From: a virus
DNA: 64,000 bases
Virus record (IMG/VR): IMGVR_UViG_3300021407_000012
Location: 1-64,000 of that record
Direction: 5' to 3' (one strand)
The position numbers and the translations under genes were made by a program. The notes under the pieces are model-generated. The model worked only from the letters and a program-made list of their open reading frames with translations, searched no databases and was not told the DNA's origin. Positions 50,815 to 58,469 of this stretch are shown piece after piece (position 1 is the first letter of the stretch; each line of letters starts with the position of its first letter).

Positions 50815-51834
50815 ATGATGAAAAAGGTGATTGTTATCATGGCTTTGCTGGCGTCTACGTCAGCCTATGCTCATGGTCCCGGTGGTTTCGGCGGCTTCCA
50901 TGGTGGAGGCGGCGGAGGTTTTGGAGGTTTTCATGGTGGAGGCTTTGGTGGTTTTCATCTCGGTGGTGGTTTTGGAGGTTTCCATCCTGGCGGCGGTTTT
51001 CACCCTGGCGCGTGGAGTGGATGGAATCGCCCAGGTTGGGGAGGATGGCGCGGACCTGTAATCGGTGGTAGTTGGGGGCGTCCGTGGGGCGTTCCGTGGT
51101 CGGCTATTCCTTCCGCACCGGTTTATTCGTCCCCGCCTCCGGTTTATTATGATCCCCCGCCTCCCCCGCCTCCGGTTTATTATAATCCGCCGCCGCAGTA
51201 CTATGCGCCGCCCCCGCCCCCTCCTTACTATAACGAGGGTCCGGGATTGTCTGATATTGGACCGGTGGTCGTTGATATTGTGAACGGGATTCTTGGTCCG
51301 ATCCTGCAACAGTTTTTTGCACAGCCTCAATATGCGCCGCCTCCACCCCCTCCGGTGTATGAGCCGCCCCCGCCCCCTGTTTATGCGCCCCCGCGTATAA
51401 ATCCGTCTTATACGCGACCGCGTGTAGAAGCACCACCCCCGGCACGTCCCTCGGCGCCGCGCCCCCCTCGTGCACCTGCCCCGATTGAACCGTTGGTACA
51501 GAACGGTGTGATGAACGGGACAGTGACTTGTAAAACAAGTGATGGAGCAACCGTTGCAATTGAACTTGCAATGACTGCTAAGACGCATCAACTTACCAAG
51601 TTTCACGTGACGTTTACACTTGCAAACGGGGACTTTAAAGATCGGACTGATCAGTACAATAATATCAAGCTGCATAATGATAAGAACACGTTGTATTGGG
51701 AAGGTGATCGTGCTCATATGCATATGATCGGCACGTTTGCCCAGGATGGCACTTACAACGAAGTTCTTATTGATGATGGTAAGCGTAAGATCATCACGAA
51801 TAATGCCCGTTGTTCGGAACCAACAATGCAATGA
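50815..51834 (+). CDS. Exported Gly/His- and Pro/Tyr-rich low-complexity protein
   Basis: 339 residues. Signal peptide MMKKVIVIMALLASTSAYA; then about 45 residues of GGFHGGG-type repeats, a Trp/Gly/Pro segment, several PPPPPVYY-type blocks around a hydrophobic helix (VVVDIVNGILGPILQQFF), and a folded C-terminal domain of about 110 residues with two Cys (VTCKTSD, NARCSEP). Much more GC-rich than its surroundings. It has its own promoter. Likely moved into the envelope; may be of bacterial origin. Function unknown. Confidence 0.78.
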   Translation: MMKKVIVIMALLASTSAYAHGPGGFGGFHGGGGGGFGGFHGGGFGGFHLGGGFGGFHPGGGFHPGAWSGWNRPGWGGWRGPVIGGSWGRPWGVPWSAIPSAPVYSSPPPVYYDPPPPPPPVYYNPPPQYYAPPPPPPYYNEGPGLSDIGPVVVDIVNGILGPILQQFFAQPQYAPPPPPPVYEPPPPPVYAPPRINPSYTRPRVEAPPPARPSAPRPPRAPAPIEPLVQNGVMNGTVTCKTSDGATVAIELAMTAKTHQLTKFHVTFTLANGDFKDRTDQYNNIKLHNDKNTLYWEGDRAHMHMIGTFAQDGTYNEVLIDDGKRKIITNNARCSEPTMQ

Positions 51835-52034
51835 CACATGGAGATGTACATAAAGCGATAATGAATGCCACTATTGACAAAATATGGCGTTTCCAAAATC
51901 AATTACCGGCTAATACAAAACTTAGTGAACTTCTTCGACGAGAAGTACAACGTACACCAACGTTTATGAATATTATTTTGCGAGATGCTAATATGGTTTC
52001 TAATATCGCAAGGGATATATTTAATGAAGACTGA
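51831..52034 (+). CDS. Small helical protein, 67 aa
   Basis: ATGA overlap. MNATIDKIWRFQNQLPANTK and FMNIILRDANMVSNIARDIF. Dispersed-family style. Confidence 0.57.
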   Translation: MTHGDVHKAIMNATIDKIWRFQNQLPANTKLSELLRREVQRTPTFMNIILRDANMVSNIARDIFNED

Positions 52035-52443
52035 CCATGAAAAACCACATCAAGCAATTCAAAATCATTTTAATACAAGTGAACGAGAATTGAAACGTTT
52101 AATACATTATTATTGTATGCCTAGTAAGTCAGATTTTTCTGAGTATGATGATACTCGACTTACTGACCAGAGAAATTGGGTTCACAACGGTTTGTTTATT
52201 TCTAATTATTCTGCGTTTAAAGAAACTCGCTGGTGGATACTTTTTCCTTGGCAGGACACGTTTGTGAATTTAGCTTTGGCTGTTCTCACCGGAGCTATTC
52301 TTTGTATTGTAATAGTGATTATGAGTGTAGGGGTGGTAGGGTTTGTGGGTTGGGTACTCAGTCTTCATGGATGGGTATTTGCTTTAGTAGTTATTCCTAT
52401 TATTTTACTTTTTACCTTTATAGGTGGAATAGTATCACAATGA
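52024..52443 (+). CDS. Membrane protein, 139 aa
   Basis: AAGGGA before the ATG. Soluble N-terminal 70 residues, then two transmembrane helices (residues about 84-108 and 112-137). Role unknown; adjacent to the holin candidate, so it may be lysis-related. Confidence 0.65.
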   Translation: MKTDHEKPHQAIQNHFNTSERELKRLIHYYCMPSKSDFSEYDDTRLTDQRNWVHNGLFISNYSAFKETRWWILFPWQDTFVNLALAVLTGAILCIVIVIMSVGVVGFVGWVLSLHGWVFALVVIPIILLFTFIGGIVSQ

Positions 52444-52670
52444 AGGATATAATTATTGGTGTATTTGTTCTGGTTGTGGTGGCGGGGATTCTGACGCATC
52501 GGAAGAAAGTTGCATGTACAACCTCTTTTCCATGGTGCGTCCATATGCATAAATCCCCAGAATTGCCCCGAATGCAAGGTGAAATAATCCCCCTCCCTGA
52601 AGGGTTAAAGGTACCCATTGAACAAGGGGAGTTATATGTTCGTAAGCATGGAATAGAGCATTTAAGATAG
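52440..52670 (+). CDS. Possible membrane-anchored protein, 76 aa, antisense to holin gene
   Basis: ATGA overlap with the membrane-protein gene; DIIIGVFVLVVVAGIL transmembrane start. Most of it lies opposite the minus-strand holin candidate, so either a genuine antisense overlap exists or one of the two is not real. Confidence 0.42.
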   Translation: MKDIIIGVFVLVVVAGILTHRKKVACTTSFPWCVHMHKSPELPRMQGEIIPLPEGLKVPIEQGELYVRKHGIEHLR

Positions 52671-52800
52671 GGAATACAACAAAGTCAAAGGTACAGATAA
52701 TAGCATAGAGCCAAGCCATTGTTGGTCGCCATGCATACATGTACCAATGTTCGTAATCTTCATCGCTTTGTATTTTGGGACCAATTCGGAAGAGGCTCAT
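52453..52800 (-). CDS. Putative three-helix holin
   Basis: 115 residues on the minus strand. RPTMAWLYAIICTFDFVVFP, PLTLQGGGLFHLAFGAILG and a terminal YGRTMEK resemble three-TM holins of gene-transfer-agent type (WRPxxxW...; R..EK end). A holin lets endolysin reach the wall. A TAAATA box read on the minus strand lies six bases before its ATG. Confidence 0.68.
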   Translation of the reverse strand: MSLFRIGPKIQSDEDYEHWYMYAWRPTMAWLYAIICTFDFVVFPILNALFHAYEHITPLVQWVPLTLQGGGLFHLAFGAILGIYAYGRTMEKRLYMQLSSDASESPPPQPEQIHQ

Positions 52801-52811
52801 AAATATATTTA
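52800..52811. promoter_or_regulatory. Palindromic divergent late-promoter-like element
   Basis: TAAATATATTTA gives a TAAATA box on both strands: towards the holin on the minus strand and the gene at 52823 on the plus strand. Confidence 0.5.
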
Positions 52812-52822
52812 TGGCTAGATAA

Positions 52823-53281
52823 ATGAGTTTAATTGATCTTACAGGAAGGACTTTTGGGAATTGGATTGTTTTACGTAAAGGTAAAACGAAAAATCATGCT
52901 CATTGGATATGTAAATGTTCGTGTGGTGATGAGTATGAAGTAAGGAGTGATCATTTAAGAACGGGGAAATCAACTCAATGCACAAATTGTGCAATTCCCA
53001 AACATGGTATGTATGGAACTAGAACATATAAATCATGGTCTTCTATGATTGGTCGGTGTTTTAATGAAAATCATATTCGATATGAAGATTGGGGTGGGAG
53101 GGGAATTACTGTTTGTGATGAATGGTTAGACTTCAAGAATTTTTTTAAAGATATGGGGGTTCGTCCTGAAGGAATGTCATTGGATCGTAAAGATAATGAT
53201 TTAGGTTATTATAAAGACAATTGTAAATGGTCAACCCCCAAAGAACAAGCAAAAAATAGAAGAAACAGATATGGCTCTTAA
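52823..53281 (+). CDS. HNH-type homing endonuclease-like protein
   Basis: 152 residues. YKSWSSMIGRCFNENHIRYE, WGGRGITVCDEWLDFKNFF, DMGVRPEGMSLDRKDNDLGY and NCKWSTPKEQAKNRR are the successive blocks of phage HNH proteins (GGRGI, W..F..F, LDRxDN, NCRW). An N-terminal zinc-like segment (CKCSCGDE, CTNC) is typical of the mobile form. Inserted between holin and tail genes, so probably a selfish element. Confidence 0.85.
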   Translation: MSLIDLTGRTFGNWIVLRKGKTKNHAHWICKCSCGDEYEVRSDHLRTGKSTQCTNCAIPKHGMYGTRTYKSWSSMIGRCFNENHIRYEDWGGRGITVCDEWLDFKNFFKDMGVRPEGMSLDRKDNDLGYYKDNCKWSTPKEQAKNRRNRYGS

Positions 53282-53954
53282 ATTTACTGATTTACTAGAT
53301 ACCATCAAGGCAGTTGCCTCATCGAGATTAGGAGCCATTTCAAACCAAGGCATGAATTGGATGCTCGAAAAGGTCGGGGAGTTAAGGCGAGCAGCCCTAG
53401 AAGCAACCTCTGACACTCGTTACACGCCATCACCTGAGAAGATCATAGACGAATTATCGACGGCAGTAAAAGACGATGATCTACTTAAAGGGGTCAAACA
53501 GGATCATCCCCTTAAGAAGGCATCGATGTTTAAGATCGGGGACCTGATTTTATTTCAATACGATGCCAAGTTGAAAGACAAGCTGCCCTATTGGGATCGT
53601 TTCCCGGTTGTGTTTCCGATCAACTTCTATAAGGATGGGTTCCTAGGGATTAACCTTCACTACCTGCCCCCTTTGTATCGGGCGCAATTGATGGATGCTC
53701 TCTATAACATACGTAACAATCAGAATATGGATGAAACAACGGTATTGAATGTCTCATATGAAATCCTTAAAGGTGCTTCTCAATTCAAATCCTTTAAGCC
53801 ATGTGTCAAAAGATATCTGTATCATCATATTACTTCGCATTGGCTTATTATTGCTCCTGAAGCTTGGGAGCCTGTTTTGTTTTTACCGATAGCTAGATTT
53901 CAAAAAGCAAATCAGCAACGTGTTTGGGATGATTCTTTGAAGAGGATACAGTGA
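53271..53954 (+). CDS. Conserved T4-like structural or assembly protein, 227 aa
   Basis: FKIGDLILFQYDAKLKDKLP, YWDRFPVVFPINFYKDGFLG and INLHYLPPLYRAQLMDAL form a motif series I know from T4-like marine phages, usually annotated as hypothetical or structural. Overlaps the HNH stop by 11 bases. Exact T4 counterpart not certain. Confidence 0.7.
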   Translation: MALKFTDLLDTIKAVASSRLGAISNQGMNWMLEKVGELRRAALEATSDTRYTPSPEKIIDELSTAVKDDDLLKGVKQDHPLKKASMFKIGDLILFQYDAKLKDKLPYWDRFPVVFPINFYKDGFLGINLHYLPPLYRAQLMDALYNIRNNQNMDETTVLNVSYEILKGASQFKSFKPCVKRYLYHHITSHWLIIAPEAWEPVLFLPIARFQKANQQRVWDDSLKRIQ

Positions 53955-54301
53955 TGATTGGTGGATATATGATTGGTCCTAGACGTGTTCGTTATAATCC
54001 TGACGAAGAAGAGAGATTTGATGAGTGTATACTTGAGTATTACAAAGTACGAACTGATCATACGTATGTAAGTACTGATTCTTATATAACCGGGACGCTT
54101 TTAGAATTGTATGAAGATCAAGTTCCAAAAGTCCAAATACAAAACCTTAAATTATGGAATCGTTGGCCAATATGGAACTCATTCCGAATTCTAAGTTATT
54201 GGATGCTTAAAAATAATATCGATCCGTTATTTGTAACGAATAAGAATACGTATTTTGAAAGACTTAAATCGTGGATTTTGACCCTAAATAAGGAACAATG
54301 A
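53951..54301 (+). CDS. Hypothetical protein, 116 aa
   Basis: TGATG overlap. Acidic-aromatic, with LWNRWPIWNSFRILSYWMLK. Larger relative of the Trp-rich small-ORF style. Overlaps the next start as ATGA. Confidence 0.6.
   Translation: MMIGGYMIGPRRVRYNPDEEERFDECILEYYKVRTDHTYVSTDSYITGTLLELYEDQVPKVQIQNLKLWNRWPIWNSFRILSYWMLKNNIDPLFVTNKNTYFERLKSWILTLNKEQ
54285..54290 (+). promoter_or_regulatory. TAAATA late-promoter-like motif
   Basis: CCCTAAATAAGG, eight bases before ATG 54298; AAGGA of the ribosome binding site follows directly. Confidence 0.42.
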
Positions 54302-54963
54302 GTGGCATTACTGGTTCCGATAGTCTTGTAGGGTTTAACATTGAGACGTTTAGAGGGTATCTCAATAACGTTCAAGGTGTTCTAAAGCCTTCGAAGTTTA
54401 TGATATATCTTACTCCCCCAGCGGCAATTGATCAAGGACCATTAACATCCTTTGGTCGGCAAGGGGCACAAGGTGTTCAATTTGCTTGTTCGGCTGCAAT
54501 GCTTCCAGGCATGGAAGCTATTACATTCGACGCTCGACGTTATGGTTATGGAGCTATCCAAAAGCTTCCGTGGGCACCGGGATTTGGTCCCTGTCCTATG
54601 CAGATTATTACGGATGCTGCCGGTTTGGAGTGGTCATTCTTTAGACTATGGCTTTCGAAACTTGTTTCGTTTGATATGTCGCGAGGGATCAATAATCCTA
54701 ATCCAGCCGGATATTACCCTTACGAGGTAGGATACCTACCTGATTTTGCCGTGAATGTTTCAGTCATTCAGTTTAACGACACCGGTCAAGAAGTTTTGGA
54801 AGTGACTTTACGTAATGCCTACCCTATTGGTTTGGGAGAAGTGAAGCTTGATTGGGGTGAAAACAATGCCGGTCGGTTTAACGTATTCTTTCATTTCCAA
54901 GATTGGAAGCAAGAGGACTTGACTATACAACAGCAATTTGGATTGGACCCTGAACAGGACTGA
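54298..54963 (+). CDS. Tail-tube-type protein (gp54/gp19-like)
   Basis: 221 residues. KPSKFMIYLTPP, CSAAMLPGMEAITFDARRYG, WSFFRLWLSKLVSFDMSRG and VLEVTLRNAYPIGLGEVKLDW fit the tail-tube fold shared by T4 gp19 (tube) and gp54 (tube initiator). Its place in the baseplate cluster slightly favours gp54. Structural, late. Confidence 0.65.
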   Translation: MSGITGSDSLVGFNIETFRGYLNNVQGVLKPSKFMIYLTPPAAIDQGPLTSFGRQGAQGVQFACSAAMLPGMEAITFDARRYGYGAIQKLPWAPGFGPCPMQIITDAAGLEWSFFRLWLSKLVSFDMSRGINNPNPAGYYPYEVGYLPDFAVNVSVIQFNDTGQEVLEVTLRNAYPIGLGEVKLDWGENNAGRFNVFFHFQDWKQEDLTIQQQFGLDPEQD

Positions 54964-54977
54964 CGCACTATATTTGA

Positions 54978-54983
54978 TAAATA
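54978..54983 (+). promoter_or_regulatory. TAAATA late-promoter-like motif
   Basis: TTGATAAATACTTTATGG; the box lies four bases before ATG 54988 of the homing endonuclease gene. Confidence 0.35.
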
Positions 54984-54987
54984 CTTT

Positions 54988-55617
54988 ATGGAAAAATATG
55001 GATTTGTGTACCTTTGGTACGATAGGAAACATAAGAGATACTACGTTGGATCACATTGGGGGTCTGAAGATGATGGATACATTTGTTCATCAAATTGGAT
55101 GCGTGATGCATATCGAAGACGCCGGGAGGATTTTAAACGACGAATTCTTTCTCGTGTTAATACAACACGACAAGAACTTTTAGATGAAGAACATAAATGG
55201 TTAAACCTTATAAAAATTGAGGAATTAGGAAAACGATATTATAATCTTCGTACATGGCATCAAGGACATTGGACAACAATTGAAAATACATTATCAATAA
55301 GGGAAAAAATTTCAAAAGCTAACAAAGGACGAAAGTTACTTCCGCGTTCAGATGAGTATAAGAAGAAAATTTCAAAAGCTAACAAAGGACGAAAACAAAC
55401 TCCTGAAGCAATTGAAATTAATCGTCAAGCACAACTTAAATCGTATGAGAATGGACGCGTTGCTTTTATGAAAGGAAAAACATACGAAGAATTAGGTTAT
55501 ATTCATCCAATGCTTGGAAGAAAACATACCGAAGAAAGTAAACAGAAAATTAAAGAAGCCCGTGCTAAACAACCCCCTCCCCGATTAGGAAAAAAGAAAA
55601 ATTATGCGTTATTTTGA
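54988..55617 (+). CDS. GIY-YIG homing endonuclease with NUMOD3 repeats
   Basis: 209 residues. YGFVYLWYDRKHKRYYVGSHW is the GIY-YIG core, with Arg and Glu of the catalytic helix (RRRREDFKRRIL, LLDEEHKWL). Two ISKANKGRK repeats and a later HPMLGRKHTEESKQKIKEA are NUMOD3 DNA-binding modules. The two repeat units share over 25 identical bases. Free-standing homing gene in the tail cluster. Confidence 0.9.
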   Translation: MEKYGFVYLWYDRKHKRYYVGSHWGSEDDGYICSSNWMRDAYRRRREDFKRRILSRVNTTRQELLDEEHKWLNLIKIEELGKRYYNLRTWHQGHWTTIENTLSIREKISKANKGRKLLPRSDEYKKKISKANKGRKQTPEAIEINRQAQLKSYENGRVAFMKGKTYEELGYIHPMLGRKHTEESKQKIKEARAKQPPPRLGKKKNYALF

Positions 55618-55843
55618 GATATATAATCAAAAAATAGAGAACATCAAGAAATCTTTGTATAGGGAGACTTGGCGGTTAACCGCTACCAATCCCTTTTTTG
55701 TTTTCCACAACCCCCAAAATCTTCCAAATTTAGATTCATATTTAAGGAGATATCATGACACTACCTACAATCGCAGTTTCGACATTCGAAGTGACGTTGC
55801 CTTCAAACCAAAAGAAACTCAAGCTTCGTTCCATGCTTACTAA
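55604..55843 (+). CDS. Small protein, 79 aa, overlapping the next gene
   Basis: ATG overlaps the endonuclease stop. WRLTATNPFFVFHNPQNLP has the aromatic-Pro element. It runs 89 bases into the gp26-like gene, longer than usual overlaps, so its C-terminal part is doubtful. Confidence 0.42.
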   Translation: MRYFEIYNQKIENIKKSLYRETWRLTATNPFFVFHNPQNLPNLDSYLRRYHDTTYNRSFDIRSDVAFKPKETQASFHAY

Positions 55844-56477
55844 GGAGGAAAAGGTTCTCCTTATTGCAAAGGAATCCCGTGACCTCAATGACGTTATGGT
55901 CGCTGTGACTGATGTTATTCAAGCTTGTATTCAAGAGCCAAAGGATACTAAGGTAACAGACTGGCCAATCTTTGACGTGGAATATGCATTTGTTCGTTTG
56001 CGATCAATGTCCGTTTCACCGACGATTGATTGGGGATTGGTCGATCAAACCAATCAAAAGGAACATAAGTTCAAGATCGATTTGAACGATGTCAAGGTCG
56101 TTGGACTTGAAGGACGAGAAGCCCCGTTTGTTATTAATGTCGGTAACGGTATTAAGTTTACCCTGGATTATCCTAAGGTAGCATTGCATGGTGATAAGAA
56201 GTTTCTTGATTTACGAGGGGAACGATCTTTCAACGCGATGCTCGCCAAGTCGCTGGTATCGATTTCACAAAACGAGATAACGACCAAGGCAAAGGATATT
56301 AAGCCCGACGAGCTAGAGGCTTGGGTTGACACCCTTCCTATTCAAGCATATAATGATGCCCGTGAATTCTTTCGTGACCTTCCCCATATCGAGTGGACAA
56401 CTGAGTATACCGATGGGAATGGTGAAAAGGTTCCGGTGAGGTTGAGTACGCTCAATGATTTTTTTATGTTTGTCTGA
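55755..56477 (+). CDS. 26: Baseplate hub protein gp26-like (tail chaperone candidate)
   Basis: 240 residues. FEVTLPSNQKKLKLRSMLTKEEKVLLIAKES is split as LPS...LR...KEEK.LL.A.ES, then VIQACIQEP and FDVEYAFVRLRSMSV, the signature of T4 gp26-type baseplate hub proteins (PF12322). AAGGAGA before the ATG. The 3' end carries seven T residues followed closely by the stop, with a gp51-like frame open in -1. Confidence 0.83.
   Translation: MTLPTIAVSTFEVTLPSNQKKLKLRSMLTKEEKVLLIAKESRDLNDVMVAVTDVIQACIQEPKDTKVTDWPIFDVEYAFVRLRSMSVSPTIDWGLVDQTNQKEHKFKIDLNDVKVVGLEGREAPFVINVGNGIKFTLDYPKVALHGDKKFLDLRGERSFNAMLAKSLVSISQNEITTKAKDIKPDELEAWVDTLPIQAYNDAREFFRDLPHIEWTTEYTDGNGEKVPVRLSTLNDFFMFV
56459..56465 (+). promoter_or_regulatory. 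Candidate -1 ribosomal frameshift site
   Basis: TTTTTTT (read T TTT TTT in the gp26 frame) four codons before the gp26-like stop. Slipping by -1 enters the open frame that encodes the gp51-like segment. Confidence 0.55.
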
Positions 56478-56521
56478 GCCACAATAACCTTATAAACTAC
56501 CTGCGTCTCAATCTTAATTTG

Positions 56522-56665
56522 ATGCATCATCATAAATGGAGTTTGTCTGATATAGAAAACATGACGCCATGGGAGCGTGATTTCTATGTTGACTTGATCC
56601 ATGAACAGATGAAAGAATCTGAAGAAAAGAGCATTCAAGATGAGTTCAACAGTTTCTTATCGTAA
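56522..56665 (+). CDS. 51: gp51-like baseplate hub assembly segment
   Basis: 47 residues from ATG 56522, but the frame is open back into the end of the gp26-like gene without a good ribosome binding site. HHHKWSLSDIENMTPWERDFY matches T4-like gp51 (hub assembly catalyst). It may be made as a gp26-gp51 fusion by -1 frameshift, as in lambda gpG/gpGT, or from its own start. Confidence 0.65.
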   Translation: MHHHKWSLSDIENMTPWERDFYVDLIHEQMKESEEKSIQDEFNSFLS

Positions 56666-56834
56666 GGCAAAGTCTTTCATTTACAATTGGTTATATTTGC
56701 AGTTCTTCGCACCGTTGAAAGATTTGAAAGATGATTATAATGAAGTTTTGACTATGCCGACTGGATTGCCCAATCATCATCTTGGTTTACATCGTTATAT
56801 GCAATTTACTATGATTAGTGTAATGGGGAAATAA
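56640..56834 (+). CDS. FP-motif family small protein, 64 aa (triplet member 1)
   Basis: FIYNWLYLQFFAPLKDL, MPTGLPNHHL and C-terminal MQFTMISVMGK. First of three tandem related genes. Overlaps the gp51-like end and the next start (TAATG). Confidence 0.62.
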   Translation: MSSTVSYRKAKSFIYNWLYLQFFAPLKDLKDDYNEVLTMPTGLPNHHLGLHRYMQFTMISVMGK

Positions 56835-57022
56835 TGACATATAAGTATACCAAATATCCTAATCCGAATAAAAATACCAAAATTTGGGATTATACCTATT
56901 TAAAGATGTTGGGTGAAATGAGCCATCAATATATGCATGCATATCCTGATTGGGACCCCCTTGTTAATCCTTTAAGTATTATCACTTTACAGGGTGCTGT
57001 TAGTAGTGTGATGAGGAAATAA
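56834..57022 (+). CDS. FP-motif family small protein, 62 aa (triplet member 2)
   Basis: NPNKNTKIWDYTYLKMLGEM, HAYPDWDPLVNPLS and C-terminal LQGAVSSVMRK. Shares NKNxxIW and the end pattern with the next product. Confidence 0.64.
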   Translation: MTYKYTKYPNPNKNTKIWDYTYLKMLGEMSHQYMHAYPDWDPLVNPLSIITLQGAVSSVMRK

Positions 57023-57024
57023 CA

Positions 57025-57207
57025 ATGGAATGTTATGGTCTTAATAAAAATATCCAAATTTGGGGTGTTACCTATCGAGCATTCTACCTAAAAGTCAGTG
57101 GAGCTATATATAATAGGTATGAGAAACTCTTTCCTTGGGTTTATCCTTCTGTTTCATTAGATTATGATACTTTATCAGAAGCTATTAATAGTGTATTCAA
57201 ACATTAA
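57025..57207 (+). CDS. FP-motif family small protein, 60 aa (triplet member 3)
   Basis: LNKNIQIWGVTYRAFYLKVS, LFPWVYPSVSLDYDTL and C-terminal SEAINSVFKH. Also matches the product at 20229 (GAxIYxxxxxxFP). Last plus-strand gene before the minus-strand block. Confidence 0.64.
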   Translation: MECYGLNKNIQIWGVTYRAFYLKVSGAIYNRYEKLFPWVYPSVSLDYDTLSEAINSVFKH

Positions 57208-57220
57208 CAAATGTTAAGAA

Positions 57221-58468
57221 TCAGTTCCACCCGCCCCTCATACATCGGCACGTTGTTGATGATAAGTTGTTATCATTGTGGATTTCATGAGTTAAGTCCG
57301 CGACTAGATAAGGACCGGTCAATTCAGAATCCTCATAGTTTCCGCCGCTTTCGTCTAAACCAGCCGGGCTAAGGATATTTAAATTGATACCAGCCCCCAC
57401 AGTTACACTTAACCCCCCTTGAATTGGAAACTTAGCATAGACTGACGGAGTACACGAAACGATTGCTCTAAACAACGCCTCGATATCAGTACGTCTAACA
57501 AATTGAGCAGGTATCTTATCAGTATCAACGACTAGGAATTGTTGTTGCCCACCATTTCCTCCATAAGCAATCTGTTGTGCTTGTTGATTATATTGACCAT
57601 CTGTGGTCGGAATAGGAACAGGGGATGGAGGGATATCATAAATCAATTTGTTACTCTTCTTATCAAGCACTCGATATTCCTGTTTTAGTGCCATAAGAGT
57701 TTCAGATATAGATAGACGGTTACCTTGTTGTTCTTCGCCTGGAATGGATGTGGTATAATCAATAATTTGGTTGGTATTGAGTATCATATTTTCCCAAGCA
57801 AAACCGGGAGTTACACTTTGATAGAAGGATGGTCCCCCACCCGACGCCTGTTGAAACATATATTCAGCGGGGGCTAATACACATCCTGAATTATTTCTGT
57901 AATAACATGTAACTCCACTCTGATATTGAGCAAATGTTAGTATTTTTCGAAATTCGTCAATAGCTTTGAAAGGCTTTAGTTTATCAACCACATAAGGATT
58001 GACCGGAAACAGTAAGCCATTGGATGCTACAGGAATGGATAATCCCCCTCCTACACCTTCGGAATGAATTTGTGATATAGCATCGGTGGCAGTGATTTGT
58101 TGAAACGATTTGGATATAATATTGGAGCGTTCGGTATAATATTCAGGACCGATCACTTGTAGTTCATACGCGAGTGTACGTGCGTTTTCAGAAAGATTTT
58201 CTTTCGTAAGGGAGTGTAACGCGCCAGAGCCCGAATAACCTCCACCCCCGGAAGCAGAAATAGAAAAAGAGACAGGTTCGCCGCCTCGCAAACCAAGTCG
58301 ATCAACCAATTTACTGTTGTCAAGAATAAGTGCTCTTGCTGTAATATACGGTTTACAGACCGATTCGAAGATTTCCAGTTTGTTGACATAGGCTGCTATA
58401 TCCACTCCGTTGATTACAAACGAGTTAACACCAGCGTATCCTACTTGGGTTGCATTTGTCTGAATCAT
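57221..58468 (-). CDS. 27: Baseplate hub protein, gp27-like
   Basis: 415 residues, minus strand. VNSFVINGVDIAAYVNKLEIFES, SVCKPYITARALILDN and a long beta-rich body with ELQVIGPEYYTERSNIISK suggest the tail-hub fold of T4 gp27, which forms the ring at the baseplate centre. It directly follows gp53 in the same orientation. Identity rests on order and general pattern. Confidence 0.65.
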   Translation of the reverse strand: MIQTNATQVGYAGVNSFVINGVDIAAYVNKLEIFESVCKPYITARALILDNSKLVDRLGLRGGEPVSFSISASGGGGYSGSGALHSLTKENLSENARTLAYELQVIGPEYYTERSNIISKSFQQITATDAISQIHSEGVGGGLSIPVASNGLLFPVNPYVVDKLKPFKAIDEFRKILTFAQYQSGVTCYYRNNSGCVLAPAEYMFQQASGGGPSFYQSVTPGFAWENMILNTNQIIDYTTSIPGEEQQGNRLSISETLMALKQEYRVLDKKSNKLIYDIPPSPVPIPTTDGQYNQQAQQIAYGGNGGQQQFLVVDTDKIPAQFVRRTDIEALFRAIVSCTPSVYAKFPIQGGLSVTVGAGINLNILSPAGLDESGGNYEDSELTGPYLVADLTHEIHNDNNLSSTTCRCMRGGWN

Positions 58469-58469
58469 A

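Noticed and set aside
50860-51837. Long minus-strand open frame opposite the Gly/Pro-rich gene
   Set aside because: It is an Arg-rich shadow produced by GC-rich repeats; the plus frame has a signal peptide, promoter and ribosome binding site.
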